Below, piece by piece: positions 6,372 to 15,418 of a stretch of DNA of 64,000 nt. The stretch covers positions 1 to 64,000 of the forward strand of contig JAWKTB010000008.1 in assembly GCA_041402005.1 (NCBI GenBank), read 5' to 3'. Made by a program: the position numbers and the translations under genes. This DNA is from JAJRXR01 sp041402005 (lineage in GTDB: Bacteria; Planctomycetota; Phycisphaerae; Phycisphaerales; UBA1924). Under the pieces are notes generated by a model. That model ran no database searches and was not told the origin of the DNA. It saw only the letters and a list, made by a program, of their open reading frames with translations. The first letter of the stretch is position 1, and the number at the start of each line of letters is the position of its first letter.

Positions 6372-7883
6372 ATGCACGGCATGGACAGCCAAATTCTCGA
6401 AGAGATCCTCGGCAGCAACTCGCTCCCCTCGCTGCCGGGCGTCGCTGTGCGCGTGCTCGAACTCACCAGCGACCCCAACGTCTCACTGGAGGAGCTTGCC
6501 CGCCTCATCCGCAACGACCAGGCGCTGTCCGCGAAGATCTTGCAGACCGTCAACTCCAGCTTCTACGGCCTGCGCCAGCGCTGCTCCAGCATTCAGAAGG
6601 CCCTCGGCCTGCTCGGCCTCAACCCCGTCAAGTCCCTCGTCCTCGGCTTCTCCCTCGTCGTCACCGTCGATGGGCAGGAGGATGACGAGTTCGACTACCG
6701 CTCCTACTGGCGTCGCGCCCTCTTCGGCGCCCTGGGCGCCCGTGCCTTCGCCGAGGCCAAGCGACTCCCCCAGGTCGAGGAGGCCTTCCTCGCCGGCCTC
6801 TTCCAGGACATCGGCATGATCGCGATGCGCAGCGCCCTCGGGCGCCGCTACCTGGACGTGCTCCAGGTCGCCGCCGGCGATCACGCCCGCCTGCCCCGGC
6901 TCGAGTTCGACGCCTTCGAGGTCACCCACGCCACCGTCGGCGCCCTCCTCGCCGAGCACTGGCGCCTCCCCTCCGAGCTGGGCATCCCGATCCGCTACCA
7001 CGAGAGCCCGACCGCCGCGCCGAGCGAGTGCAGTCAGATCGTCCGTTGTGTCGCGCTTGGCAACATGGTCCTCGAACTGCTCGACGCCACCGAGCCCGCC
7101 CAGCCCCTGCGCCGCCTCTACGCCAGGGCCCACTCCTGGATGGCGATGTCGGCGCTCGAGGTCGACGAGATCGTGACGAAGATCGGCGAGTGGACGCGCG
7201 AGGCCGCCAAACTGTTCAGCGTCGACGCCGGCCAGACCCCCGACGCCCCCAGCGTGCTCCGCCGGGCCGAGCGACGCCTCGTCGAGATTCGCCAGGACGG
7301 CCAGTTCGAGTCCTACGCCGAACGCAACTTCGAGAGCGTTCTCCAGTCCTCGCAGGAGCGGGATGGATTGACCGGGGCGATGGGGCGTGACGGCTTCGTG
7401 GCGGCGATCCGCGAGGGCGCTCCCGTCGCCGTCGCGGGCGACGCGCCGATCACCGTCGTCCAGATCATGCTCGAGGGACTGGGCGCGGTCACGGAAAAGC
7501 ACGGGGCGCACGCGCGCGACGAGGTCCTCCTCGGCGTCGTGTCCCAACTCCACACGCTCTTCGAGCCCATGGGCGGGATCGTCTGCCGCCTGAGCGAGTC
7601 GATCTTCGGCGTCGTGCTGCCGGGCACGGCTCGGGCGCCCGCCGTCCTCGCCGCCGAACGTTTCCGCTCACGCTTCAGCGAGTCGGTTCCCTTCTGGATC
7701 AACGAGAAGGGCATGGACACCGCCCCGGTGCGACTGAGCGCCGGCGTCGCCTCCATCGACAACGACACGGCGCACGCGATCAGGGACGCCGAATCGCTGC
7801 TGCGCGCCGTCCAGGACGCGGTCAAAGCCGCCCGCTCCGCCAGCGGCAGCCGCGTCTGCGCCTACTCGGCCGAGGCCGCCTAG
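6372..7883 (+). CDS. HDOD-domain signalling protein with degenerate GGDEF domain
   Basis: A 503-residue regulator. Residues about 15-215 form an HDOD domain (LPSLPGVAVRVLELTSDPNVSLEELARLI, then NSSFYGLRQRCSSIQKALGLLGL), a non-catalytic relative of HD phosphohydrolases used in bacterial signalling. Residues about 335-500 have the length and ends of a GGDEF domain (RDGLTGAMGRDGF at the start), but the catalytic loop reads RLSESIFGVVLP instead of GGDEF, so diguanylate cyclase activity is not expected. It may sense or bind a nucleotide. The start at 6372 is assigned from the beginning of HDOD homology; an ATG at 6381 is equally possible and neither has a clear Shine-Dalgarno. Confidence 0.85.
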   Translation: MHGMDSQILEEILGSNSLPSLPGVAVRVLELTSDPNVSLEELARLIRNDQALSAKILQTVNSSFYGLRQRCSSIQKALGLLGLNPVKSLVLGFSLVVTVDGQEDDEFDYRSYWRRALFGALGARAFAEAKRLPQVEEAFLAGLFQDIGMIAMRSALGRRYLDVLQVAAGDHARLPRLEFDAFEVTHATVGALLAEHWRLPSELGIPIRYHESPTAAPSECSQIVRCVALGNMVLELLDATEPAQPLRRLYARAHSWMAMSALEVDEIVTKIGEWTREAAKLFSVDAGQTPDAPSVLRRAERRLVEIRQDGQFESYAERNFESVLQSSQERDGLTGAMGRDGFVAAIREGAPVAVAGDAPITVVQIMLEGLGAVTEKHGAHARDEVLLGVVSQLHTLFEPMGGIVCRLSESIFGVVLPGTARAPAVLAAERFRSRFSESVPFWINEKGMDTAPVRLSAGVASIDNDTAHAIRDAESLLRAVQDAVKAARSASGSRVCAYSAEAA

Positions 7884-7894
7884 CTCTTCTGAGT

Positions 7895-9115
7895 TCAGCC
7901 GGGGAGCAACCGCCCGACCGTGCGGGGGCTGAAGGGATACGCCGCGCACAGCTCGCGCAGGTCGTCGAGCGTGACCGCCTGAATCCGCTCCAGCTCCTCT
8001 TCCAGCGAGCGGTACTTGCCGTACATCGTCCACAGGCGCCCGAGCCGCTGCATCCGGTCGTGCGGCTTCTCGCCCGAGAGCGTCACGCTCGTCGCCAGCT
8101 TGTTGCGCAGGCGGGCGAGGTCATCCTCCTCCAGCGAATCAGCCAGCGCGTCTAACTCGCGCACCAGCGTCGCCCCGATCTCGTCGGCCCGCTCCGGATC
8201 GCCCGAGGCGTACACGATCAGCTCCCCTACGCCGTCGTGCGGGTCGTAGCTCGCCTGCGCGTCCTCGGCCAACCCCGGCTCGATGAGCGCCCAGTGCAGA
8301 CGCGAGTTGTTCGGCCCGCCCAAGATCTGGGCCAGCAGCGCCGCCGCGTACCGGCGCTCGTCCTCCACCCCCGGCGCGTTCATCACCATCAGCGTGTACG
8401 CCCGCCCGACCCGCTCGTCGGACTGGTCCACGCGCAGGTCCGTCCCGACGGGCTTCGAGGGCTCACGCCTCGGCGCCGTCGTCTGCCACCCCGAGCACGC
8501 CTCTCCGACCCGCCGAACCATGTCGTCGAAGTCCACCCGCCCCGCCAGGGCGACGATCGTGTTGTCCGCGCTGTACCGCTGCTCGAAGTAGCCGAGCATC
8601 TGATCACGCGTCAGGGCCGTGATCGTCTCGGGCGTGCCCAGGACGCGGTGCCCGAGCCCCCGCCCGCCGAAGTGCGCGTCGAGGCACGCCTCGTACAGCA
8701 CCCAGAACGGGTCGTCCTTGTACATCGCGATCTCTTCGAGGATCACGTTCTTCTCGGTGTCGAAGTCGCTCTGGCGCAGGGCGGGGCGCATCATCTCCGC
8801 CAGCGTGTCCGTCGCCCTCGCCAGGCTCTCGGGCAGCACGTGGGCGTAGAAGCACGTCACCTCGTGCGCAGTGTACGCGTTGTTCCGGGCCCCGATCTCG
8901 TCGAAGATCCGGTTCAGGGCGTCCGCCGAGACCTTCTCGGTCCCCTTGAACATCATGTGCTCGAGGAAGTGGCTGACGCCCATGATCTCGCCCGCCTCGT
9001 CGCGGGCGCCGGTCCCGACGAAGAAACCGACGGCCGCCGAGTGCGCGTCCGGGTCCACCTCGCCGACGATCTTCAGGCCGTTGGGGAGCGTGTGCTCCTT
9101 GTAGGTGATGCTCAT
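7895..9115 (-). CDS. M16 family zinc peptidase
   Basis: A 406-residue single-unit M16 (pitrilysin/processing peptidase-like) metalloprotease. The inverted zinc motif HFLEH is at residues 49-53 and the third ligand lies in the downstream EKNVILEEIAM segment; the C-terminal half has the structural M16_C fold with GRAYTLMVMNAPG and LAQILGG. No signal peptide is seen, so it probably acts in the cytoplasm on peptides or unfolded proteins. Its ATG overlaps the stop codon of the upstream thiE by 4 nt (ATGA), so the two are translationally coupled. The 3' end lies 11 bp from the end of the convergent HDOD gene. Confidence 0.92.
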   Translation of the reverse strand: MSITYKEHTLPNGLKIVGEVDPDAHSAAVGFFVGTGARDEAGEIMGVSHFLEHMMFKGTEKVSADALNRIFDEIGARNNAYTAHEVTCFYAHVLPESLARATDTLAEMMRPALRQSDFDTEKNVILEEIAMYKDDPFWVLYEACLDAHFGGRGLGHRVLGTPETITALTRDQMLGYFEQRYSADNTIVALAGRVDFDDMVRRVGEACSGWQTTAPRREPSKPVGTDLRVDQSDERVGRAYTLMVMNAPGVEDERRYAAALLAQILGGPNNSRLHWALIEPGLAEDAQASYDPHDGVGELIVYASGDPERADEIGATLVRELDALADSLEEDDLARLRNKLATSVTLSGEKPHDRMQRLGRLWTMYGKYRSLEEELERIQAVTLDDLRELCAAYPFSPRTVGRLLPG

Positions 9116-10236
9116 GCCGGGAGTGTAGTGGCGTCCGCCCTCGGAGCATGCCGACCCGAAGCGATCGCCGTGACCAGCGCTCGGCAGACCTTATCGGGTC
9201 GGGCCGCCCCGCAGACAGCGCCACTGACCGCGACGCCCCGAACGCCCGCCTCGACCAGCTCGCAGACGTTCGCGGGCGTGATCCCCGAGATCGCCAGGTG
9301 GGGAACCGAGCGAGTCTGGGGATCGTCCAGGTACGCGCGCACGAGCTCGACCCCCGCGAGCGTCGGACGCTGCTTGGTCGTCGAGGCGAAGATCGCCCCG
9401 AGCCCGCAATAGCCCGCCCCGCCCCGGACCGCCTCGCGCGCCTGCTCGATCGTTCGGCACGAGACCCCGATCACCGCCCCCGCCCCGACAACTTCACGCG
9501 CCGCCGCGATCGGGACATCCTCCTGCCCGAGATGCACCCCGTCGGCGCCACTCGCCCGGGCGATGTCCGCCCGGTCGTTGACGATCACCCGGACCCCCCG
9601 CCCCGACTCGCGCGCGATGCCGACCAGGCGCCGCGCCCGCGCGAGCAGCTCCCGATCGTCAAGTTCCTTCTCGCGAAGCTGGAGGCAGTCGGCGCCCCCC
9701 TCGATCGCCCGCCTCGCGACCTCCTCCCAGGGCATCTGTTCGCACAGCGATGCCGTGATGAGCACGCAGAGCGACCACTGCTCGGCGCGCGCATGCAGCC
9801 GAAGCACCACGCCCCGCTCGACCTCGTAAAGCCGGTACCGCAGCGCCTCGAACGCGCCGCCGTCGCCTCCCATCGCCTTCGCGCACTCCTCGAGCGAGCG
9901 CAGCGCCTCGCCCGCCCGCTTGCCGGCGGCCGCCGCGACGTCGCGAAGCCCCGCCCGCGCCCGCTCCGACGCCGTCTTGATCTCGACGCCGACGTCCCCG
10001 GGCGTGTCGCGATCACTCACGAGCACCCCAGCCGAGATCGGCAGGGCGCTCACCCCGCTCGTCACTCCGTGCCGAATCCCCTTGAGCTCCTCAGCGAGGC
10101 CTCGATCGTCGAGCACGAACCGCGCGATGTCCTCGAGGACGCGCAACCCCTCGCGGGCGCGATTGCCCGCCGCGTCCACGAGGCGGGCCAGCCCGCGCTC
10201 GTTTCTTGCAACCGGATCAGATGGGGGTGGCGCCAC
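9112..10236 (-). CDS. thiE: Thiamine phosphate synthase with N-terminal ThiD2-like domain
   Basis: A 374-residue protein. The C-terminal part (about 165-365) is the ThiE TIM barrel, which joins HMP pyrophosphate and thiazole phosphate: QLREKELDDRELL, VIVNDRADIARASGADGVHLGQED, GVSCRT and GYCGLGAIFASTTKQ are all present. The N-terminal ~150 residues (LVDAAGNRAREGLRVLEDIARFVLDD ... EALRSLEECAK) match the helical domain found before ThiE in many planctomycetes and cyanobacteria, also called ThiD2. The GTG at 10236 is selected because GGGAGGGAGGAT stands just upstream; an ATG at 10263 lacks this. It diverges from the phosphogluconolactonase-like gene with only 25 bp between starts. Confidence 0.9.
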   Translation of the reverse strand: MAPPPSDPVARNERGLARLVDAAGNRAREGLRVLEDIARFVLDDRGLAEELKGIRHGVTSGVSALPISAGVLVSDRDTPGDVGVEIKTASERARAGLRDVAAAAGKRAGEALRSLEECAKAMGGDGGAFEALRYRLYEVERGVVLRLHARAEQWSLCVLITASLCEQMPWEEVARRAIEGGADCLQLREKELDDRELLARARRLVGIARESGRGVRVIVNDRADIARASGADGVHLGQEDVPIAAAREVVGAGAVIGVSCRTIEQAREAVRGGAGYCGLGAIFASTTKQRPTLAGVELVRAYLDDPQTRSVPHLAISGITPANVCELVEAGVRGVAVSGAVCGAARPDKVCRALVTAIASGRHAPRADATTLPA

Positions 10237-10261
10237 GCGATCCTCCCTCCCACAATAGGGC

Positions 10262-10981
10262 ATGGCGCCCCCGAACGAGCCCGGGCAGGGAACGAACTCG
10301 CCCGCGCTCCCGGGGCGCACCATCGTGCGCGACGACTTCGAGGACGTCCTCGACCTCGCCGGCTCCGATCTCTTCATGCACGCGATGGAGTGCGTGCGCT
10401 CGTTTGGGGACTTCCACCTCGCCCTCAGCGCCGGCGACCTCCAGGACCGCCTCTACGTCCGCCTCATGGTCGACCCCAAGTTCCGCGCCCTGCCCTGGAC
10501 TCGGACCCATCTCTGGCTCGTCGGCGAGGGCGCCTGCTCGCCGGCGACCCCCGGGTCGTGCTACGCCGAGATCCGTGAGACCCTCGTCGATCACGCCGGC
10601 CTCCCCCTGGAGCAGGCGCACCCGATCGAGGGCGACCGCGCCGACGGCGCGACGGCGTACGAGCAGGAGCTGCGCGACACCCTCGCCTGGCGCGAGCCCG
10701 GGCATGACCGCCTCGACTGCGTCGTGCTCGCCGCCGGCGGCGCCGACTTCGAGGGCTGGTCCGCCGAGGATTGTGCGCACGAGCAGGGGCGCCTGGTCTG
10801 CCTCGACGACGGTCGCGGCGTCCGCCTCTCGCCCAGGCTCGTCAACGCCGCCCGCCTCATCATCGTGCTCGCCTCCGGGAGCGGGGGGCGGGGCGGGCTC
10901 GACGCGACCGCGGGCGCCGCCCTCGACCCCATCGGGGGCGACCTGCGCTGGTACCTCGACCGGGCGGCCCTGCCCGCGTAA
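10262..10981 (+). CDS. 6-phosphogluconolactonase-like protein, degenerate
   Basis: A 239-residue protein resembling the 6-phosphogluconolactonase branch of the sugar-isomerase fold: FHLALSAG near residue 47, LPWTRTHLWLVGE near 75, DCVVLAAGGADF near 156 and a C-terminal DPIGGDLRWYLDRAAL that matches the family ending. The conserved GGxTP, DER and GxDGHTAS motifs are replaced (SAGDL, VGEGAC, AAGGADFEGW), so lactonase activity is doubtful. It could be a diverged pathway enzyme or a binding protein. The ATG at 10262 overlaps the upstream ATG candidate of thiE on the other strand; CACAAT at 10251-10256 may be its -10 box. Moderate confidence in family, low in function. Confidence 0.6.
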   Translation: MAPPNEPGQGTNSPALPGRTIVRDDFEDVLDLAGSDLFMHAMECVRSFGDFHLALSAGDLQDRLYVRLMVDPKFRALPWTRTHLWLVGEGACSPATPGSCYAEIRETLVDHAGLPLEQAHPIEGDRADGATAYEQELRDTLAWREPGHDRLDCVVLAAGGADFEGWSAEDCAHEQGRLVCLDDGRGVRLSPRLVNAARLIIVLASGSGGRGGLDATAGAALDPIGGDLRWYLDRAALPA

Positions 10982-10990
10982 GACCCTCCG

Positions 10991-11824
10991 ATGGCGGCGC
11001 ACACGATCACCCCCAACGAGCGAGTCACCTTCCGCGTTCATCACGAGGACGCGGACCTCCTGATCGTCGAGAAGCCGGCGCGGGTCGTCACCACCCCGGG
11101 CGTCGGGCACGAGCACGACACGCTGCTCAACGGCCTCTTCGTCGAGCACGGCACCCGCCTCCAGAACCTGGGCGCGAGCCGCGACTTCGGGATGCTCCAC
11201 CGCCTCGACCGCGAGACGAGCGGGCTGCTCGTGGTGGCGCTGAGCGTGCGCGCGTACGACGCGCTCCGCAAGACCTTCGAGTCGCGCGACGTACGCAAGT
11301 TCTACTGGGCCCTCACGCCCAAGGCGCCGAGCGACACGGCCGGCGTGATCCGTCGCCCCATCATCGAGGTCGTCCGGCGCAAGGACCGGTACACGTCGCA
11401 GAAGCTCGCGAAGATCTCGACGGCGGGCAAGCCCGCGCTCACCGCCTACCGCGTGCTCGCCTCGGGCGAGCTTGGCGCGATCATCGAGGCCCGCCCCGTG
11501 ACCGGGCGGCTGCACCAGGTCCGCGTACACCTGAAACTGATCGGGTGTCCGATCCTGGGCGACGAGGTGTACGCGCCCCAGGCGGTCGCCGGGGCGTCGC
11601 CCCGCCTCGCCCTGCACGCGCACCGCCTCGCCTTCGACCACCCGATCACCGGGGCGCCCATCGACGTGCGCACGAGATGGCCCAACGACCTGAAGACGAC
11701 GCTCCGACGCCTGAGCCTGCCGCGCCCCGACCTCGAGAGTTCAGGCGACGCCGGCGATGAAGTCGGAGGCGATCCGGTCGGCGACGAGCACGCCCAGGTC
11801 GGTGAGGACCCACCGACCCCCTGA
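10991..11824 (+). CDS. RluA-family RNA pseudouridine synthase
   Basis: A 277-residue pseudouridine synthase of the RluA/RluC/RluD family, which isomerises uridines in rRNA or tRNA. The catalytic aspartate is Asp73 in MLHRLDRETSGLLVVA; the later motifs RKFYWAL, TAYRVLA, ARPVTGRLHQVRVHL and GCPILGDEVY are intact. There is no N-terminal S4 domain, so it is closer to the short RluA-type members. The C-terminal ~30 residues (after LRRLSLPRPDLES) are Asp/Glu/Gly-rich and overlap the hemW gene on the opposite strand by 84 bp, so they may be read-through sequence gained with the overlap. It follows the phosphogluconolactonase-like gene by 9 bp. Confidence 0.9.
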   Translation: MAAHTITPNERVTFRVHHEDADLLIVEKPARVVTTPGVGHEHDTLLNGLFVEHGTRLQNLGASRDFGMLHRLDRETSGLLVVALSVRAYDALRKTFESRDVRKFYWALTPKAPSDTAGVIRRPIIEVVRRKDRYTSQKLAKISTAGKPALTAYRVLASGELGAIIEARPVTGRLHQVRVHLKLIGCPILGDEVYAPQAVAGASPRLALHAHRLAFDHPITGAPIDVRTRWPNDLKTTLRRLSLPRPDLESSGDAGDEVGGDPVGDEHAQVGEDPPTP

Positions 11825-12997
11825 CTCGACCAGGCGCCCTTGGCCCCGCCAGGCGCCGGCGATTTCTCCAAGACGCTCCGCGATCGCGGGGTCGATCGCC
11901 CTGGCCCGGGCCAGGGTTGTCTCGATCGGCACGCCCTCGGCGAGTCGGACGCCCGTCATAAGCGCCTCGGCGAGCGCCCGGCGAGGGTCGGGCGATTCGA
12001 CGTCCACGACGGGCGAGAAGTCGCTCTTACCGGACAGGTAGTCGTCGAGCCTGGGCGTGTTCTTCCAACGCCAGCCCGCGACGTGGGCCGAGGCGCTTGG
12101 CCCGCACGCGAGCCACGCCTCCTGGCGCCAGTAGGCGAGGTTGTGTCGGCACTCGGCGCCCGGGCGGGCGTAGTTGCTCACCTCGTACCGCGCCAGCCCG
12201 TGCGCGCGCAGGTGAGACACGCACAGCTCGTACATGTCCGCCTCGAGGTCATGATCGGCGCGCTCGAACTCGCCCCGCTCGAGGCGGGCGGTCATCGCCG
12301 TCCCGGGTTCGTAGGTCAGCGCGTAGCACGACAGGTGCTCCGTGCCCAGGGCGAGCGCCCGGTCCATGTCCTCGCGCCACTCGTCCAGGGTCTGTCCAGG
12401 GATCGCGAAGATGAGATCGACGGAGAGGCGATTGATCCCGGCGGTACGCGCCAGCTCGGCGGCGCGACCGACGTTCTGGGGATCGTGCCAACGCTCCAGC
12501 GTCTTGAGATGACGCGGGTCGAAGGACTGGGCGCCCATCGAGATCCGGTTGACGCCACCGGCGACCAACGTGTCGAACAGCTCGCGCGTCGCCGTCTCCG
12601 GGTTGCACTCGACGCTGAACTCGCCGACGCCAGCATTGATGTGCGAGAGGTCGAAGCGCTCGTCGAGCGTGCGCAGCAGGCGTCGCCAGAGGTTGGTCGC
12701 CAGCAGCGTCGGCGTGCCCCCGCCGACGAAGATCGTGTCGAGTGGCTCGGTCGCCCAGGGCGCGACGGCGGCGAGCTCGCGCTCGAGGCGGGTGGTGAAC
12801 GCCTCCTGGCGGTCCTGACGGTCGACGATCGAGTAGAAGTCGCAGTAGTGGCATTTGTGCGCGCAGAACGGGATGTGGACGTAGAGCGACCGGACCGGGG
12901 TGAACCCCTCTGAGGCCGGGTCGATCTTGGGCAGAGGCGACGCCCCGCCCCGGGTCGGGCGTTGCTCGGGCAGGGGGATGGCGATATCGTGCGGCAT
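11741..12997 (-). CDS. hemW: Radical SAM heme chaperone HemW
   Basis: A 418-residue HemW (earlier called coproporphyrinogen III oxidase-like). The radical SAM cluster motif is Cys45, Cys49, Cys52 in IPFCAHKCHYCDF; the KC.YCDF form and the C-terminal HemW domain (GKSDF, RLAEGVPI) separate it from true HemN. SAM-binding GGGTPTLL and the segment EFSVECNPET are present. The ATG at 12997 is chosen near the conserved SLYVHIPFC start; about 38 residues precede that strand, longer than usual. It diverges from the FHA gene and its 3' end overlaps the RluA-family gene tail to tail by 84 bp. Confidence 0.92.
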   Translation of the reverse strand: MPHDIAIPLPEQRPTRGGASPLPKIDPASEGFTPVRSLYVHIPFCAHKCHYCDFYSIVDRQDRQEAFTTRLERELAAVAPWATEPLDTIFVGGGTPTLLATNLWRRLLRTLDERFDLSHINAGVGEFSVECNPETATRELFDTLVAGGVNRISMGAQSFDPRHLKTLERWHDPQNVGRAAELARTAGINRLSVDLIFAIPGQTLDEWREDMDRALALGTEHLSCYALTYEPGTAMTARLERGEFERADHDLEADMYELCVSHLRAHGLARYEVSNYARPGAECRHNLAYWRQEAWLACGPSASAHVAGWRWKNTPRLDDYLSGKSDFSPVVDVESPDPRRALAEALMTGVRLAEGVPIETTLARARAIDPAIAERLGEIAGAWRGQGRLVESGGRWVLTDLGVLVADRIASDFIAGVA

Positions 12998-13101
12998 CGC
13001 GCGGGACCCACCGGCGCGGGGAGGGGAGACCGGGCGTCTCCCTTCGGGCCCCCCGACTCCCAGACACACGGGCCGGCGTCAGTAGGGAAGGATAGACCCG
13101 C

Positions 13102-13605
13102 GTGGAAGTGGTTCTGCTACGAGTCACCGAGGACGGACGGACGCAGGCGCTGACGCTTCGTCATCAACGCACCGTCATCGGGCGCCAGACCGACTGCGAC
13201 GTGCGCGTCCCGACGCCGGGCATCTCACGCCACCACTGCGAGATCCTGATCGACGACGACGAGGTGATGATCCGCGACCTGGGTTCGAGCAACGGCACCT
13301 GGGTCAATCAGGAGCGGGTCGAGAGCCAGAGCCTCAAGGCGGGCGACCTCGTCTCCCTGGGCAAGCATGTCTTCGTGATCCGGATCGACGGCGAGCCCGA
13401 GGAGGTGGACGCCGAGGCGTGCTACGAGGACGGCATGCCGGAGAGCTCGGAGGCGTCCGAGCCACCCCGGGTCAAGCAGGGCGGGTCGACGCCGGCGGCC
13501 TCCGCGGGAGCCGCTCGCGCGTCACGCGACCCCGAGGATTCGAGCGTCTTCGATTTCGACTTCGATCTGTCGGACGAGGACGAGGACGACCAGCCGCCCC
13601 TCTGA
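13102..13605 (+). CDS. FHA-domain protein
   Basis: A 167-residue protein with a forkhead-associated phosphothreonine-binding domain at residues about 5-95. The binding loops are complete: TVIGRQTDCDVRVP, SRHHCEI and LGSSNGTWVN. Behind it lies a ~70-residue acidic, low-complexity tail ending in alternating Phe/Asp (FDFDFDLSDEDEDD), likely disordered. It has no membrane segment or kinase domain, so it is probably an adaptor for Ser/Thr kinase signalling, which is abundant in planctomycetes. The GTG at 13102 begins the first beta strand; AGGGAAGGA lies 11-19 bp upstream. It is divergent from hemW. Confidence 0.88.
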   Translation: MEVVLLRVTEDGRTQALTLRHQRTVIGRQTDCDVRVPTPGISRHHCEILIDDDEVMIRDLGSSNGTWVNQERVESQSLKAGDLVSLGKHVFVIRIDGEPEEVDAEACYEDGMPESSEASEPPRVKQGGSTPAASAGAARASRDPEDSSVFDFDFDLSDEDEDDQPPL

Positions 13606-13652
13606 GGCGGCGGACCCGATCAAGAAATCGTCAATGACGTGAGACGTGTCGC

Positions 13653-13835
13653 TCAGGCGACGCGGGTCTCTTGCGAGCCGCCCTTTTCCTTGCCCTGCGC
13701 GCCCTGATCGGGGACGCGGATCGTCGTGCCGCAGTTGCGGCAGCGGACCGTCTTGCCCCGGGCGGAGGCGGGGACCGCGAGGACCTTGCGGCAGGTCAGG
13801 TTCGGGCACATGATCCGGACGCTGGCTTCGGGCAT
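13653..13835 (-). CDS. Small zinc-ribbon peptide
   Basis: A 60-residue protein with two paired cysteine knuckles, CPNLTC (residues ~9-14) and CRNC (~30-33), spaced as in MJ0042-type or FmdB-like zinc ribbons, with the phrase CPNLTCRKVLAVPASARGKT between. The tail is Gly/Lys/Glu-rich. The start at 13835 is preferred, with GGAG 9 nt upstream; ATGs at 13850 and 13925 are in frame. It is read towards the convergent FHA gene, 47 bp away. Such peptides are common in planctomycetes and often bind nucleic acid or protein, but no specific role can be assigned. Confidence 0.7.
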   Translation of the reverse strand: MPEASVRIMCPNLTCRKVLAVPASARGKTVRCRNCGTTIRVPDQGAQGKEKGGSQETRVA

Positions 13836-14014
13836 CGCGCGGGTCTCCATCCTGAGGGGGAATCGGCTGGATCGGGGCGGGTCTTGACCGGGTGTGGGTC
13901 GGCGGCGCCCTCGGCTCGTGTGCAATGCGAACGGGGAGGGCGGATGGTGTACCGTTGACCGGCGACGGGCCGCGTGGGTCCGAGAACGAAGACCGCATCG
14001 AGCGAGGGGCCGGC

Positions 14015-15355
14015 GTGGACCAGGATGTCAGTCGGGGCGTGTGCAGCGCGGTCGTCGGCCTCCAGTGGGGCGACGAGGGCAAGGGCAAGCTCGTCGACCG
14101 CATGGCCGGCGAGCATGATGCGGTCGTCCGCTACAACGGCGGGGCGAACGCCGGGCACTCGGTCGTCGTCGGGGGCGAGCGATACGCCCTGCACCTCATC
14201 CCCTCGGGGATCCTCTCGGGACACGTCAAGGCGGTGATTGGCAACGGCGTCGTCGTCGACCCGGGCGTGCTGCTGCACGAGATCGAGGGGCTGCGGGCGC
14301 GGGGGGTGGATGCGTCGAACCTGGTCGTCTCCGACCGGGCGCACGTCGTGCTCCAGTACCACAAGGACGAGGACAATCTCCGCGAGGCGCTGCTGACCGC
14401 CGGTGGGGGCTCGGGCGCGATCGGGACGACCAAGCGCGGCATCGGGCCGGCGTACGCCGACAAGGTGCAGCGCTCGGCGGGCGTGCGCGTCGGTGATCTG
14501 CTCCGCCCCGAGATCCTCAGGGAGAAGATCGAGCGGGCGTGCACGTACAAGCGGGCGGCGACGGTCGAGGTCTGCCGCACGCTCGGCGTCGAGGCGCCCG
14601 CGTTCGATCCCGAACCCGTGTACGAGGAGGCGATCGCGTACGGGCGTCGCCTCGAGCCGATGATCGACGACACGGTCTACCTGCTCAACGAGATGGTCGC
14701 GCAGGGTAAGAGGCTGCTCTTCGAGGGCGCCAACGCGACGCTGCTCGACGTCGATCACGGGACGTACCCGTACGTGACCAGCTCGAACGCGTCGGCGCTG
14801 GGGATCCACGCGGGGTCGGGGGTGCCGGCGCGGGCGTTGTCGCGCGTGGTGGGCGTGCTCAAGGCGTACTCGACCAGGGTCGGGTCGGGCCCCCTGCCGA
14901 CCGAACTGCACGACGCGGTCAGCGCCCGCATCCGCGAGCGCGGGCGTGAGTACGGCACGACGACCGGGCGCCCGCGGCGCGTCGGGTGGCTCGACCTGGT
15001 CGCGGCCCGGTACGCGGCGATGATCAACGGGACGACCGAGGTCGCGCTGACGCTGCTCGACGTGCTCGCCGGTCTCGACGAACTGCGGGTCTGCGTCGCC
15101 TACGAGCTGGACGGGGAGCGGACCGAGCGGTTCACGCCGGACGGGCACGTGCTCGGGCGGGTCACGCCGGTGTACGAGACGCTGGAGGGCTTCGGCGAGG
15201 AGATCGCCGATTGCCGAGGGGTGGACGAACTGCCCGGGGCCGCCAGGGCGTACGTCGAGCGGATCGAGGGTTTCGTCGGCGTGCCGATCCGGACGATCGG
15301 CGTCGGGCCCGAGCGGTCGCAGACGATCGACACCGGCGCGGGCGTGATGGGGTAA
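14015..15355 (+). CDS. purA: Adenylosuccinate synthetase
   Basis: A 446-residue PurA, the GTP-dependent enzyme joining IMP and aspartate in AMP synthesis. Diagnostic motifs are in order: LQWGDEGKGKLVD (phosphate loop, catalytic Asp), NGGANAGHSV (catalytic His), GTTKRGIGPAYADK (IMP-binding), and YGTTTGRPRRVGWLDL (GTP/Asp-binding). The GTG at 14015 is chosen for GAGGGG upstream and because it gives the normal short lead before VVGLQWGDEG; a start at 13925 would add 30 residues. It begins a co-directional group purA-uppS-cdsA, though purine and lipid synthesis are not directly linked. Confidence 0.96.
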   Translation: MDQDVSRGVCSAVVGLQWGDEGKGKLVDRMAGEHDAVVRYNGGANAGHSVVVGGERYALHLIPSGILSGHVKAVIGNGVVVDPGVLLHEIEGLRARGVDASNLVVSDRAHVVLQYHKDEDNLREALLTAGGGSGAIGTTKRGIGPAYADKVQRSAGVRVGDLLRPEILREKIERACTYKRAATVEVCRTLGVEAPAFDPEPVYEEAIAYGRRLEPMIDDTVYLLNEMVAQGKRLLFEGANATLLDVDHGTYPYVTSSNASALGIHAGSGVPARALSRVVGVLKAYSTRVGSGPLPTELHDAVSARIRERGREYGTTTGRPRRVGWLDLVAARYAAMINGTTEVALTLLDVLAGLDELRVCVAYELDGERTERFTPDGHVLGRVTPVYETLEGFGEEIADCRGVDELPGAARAYVERIEGFVGVPIRTIGVGPERSQTIDTGAGVMG

Positions 15356-15418
15356 GGTCAGGGCGTCAATCGAGAGGCTTTCGCTCCCAATGAGTGGCGG
15401 GGGCGCGTGGAGCGACGG

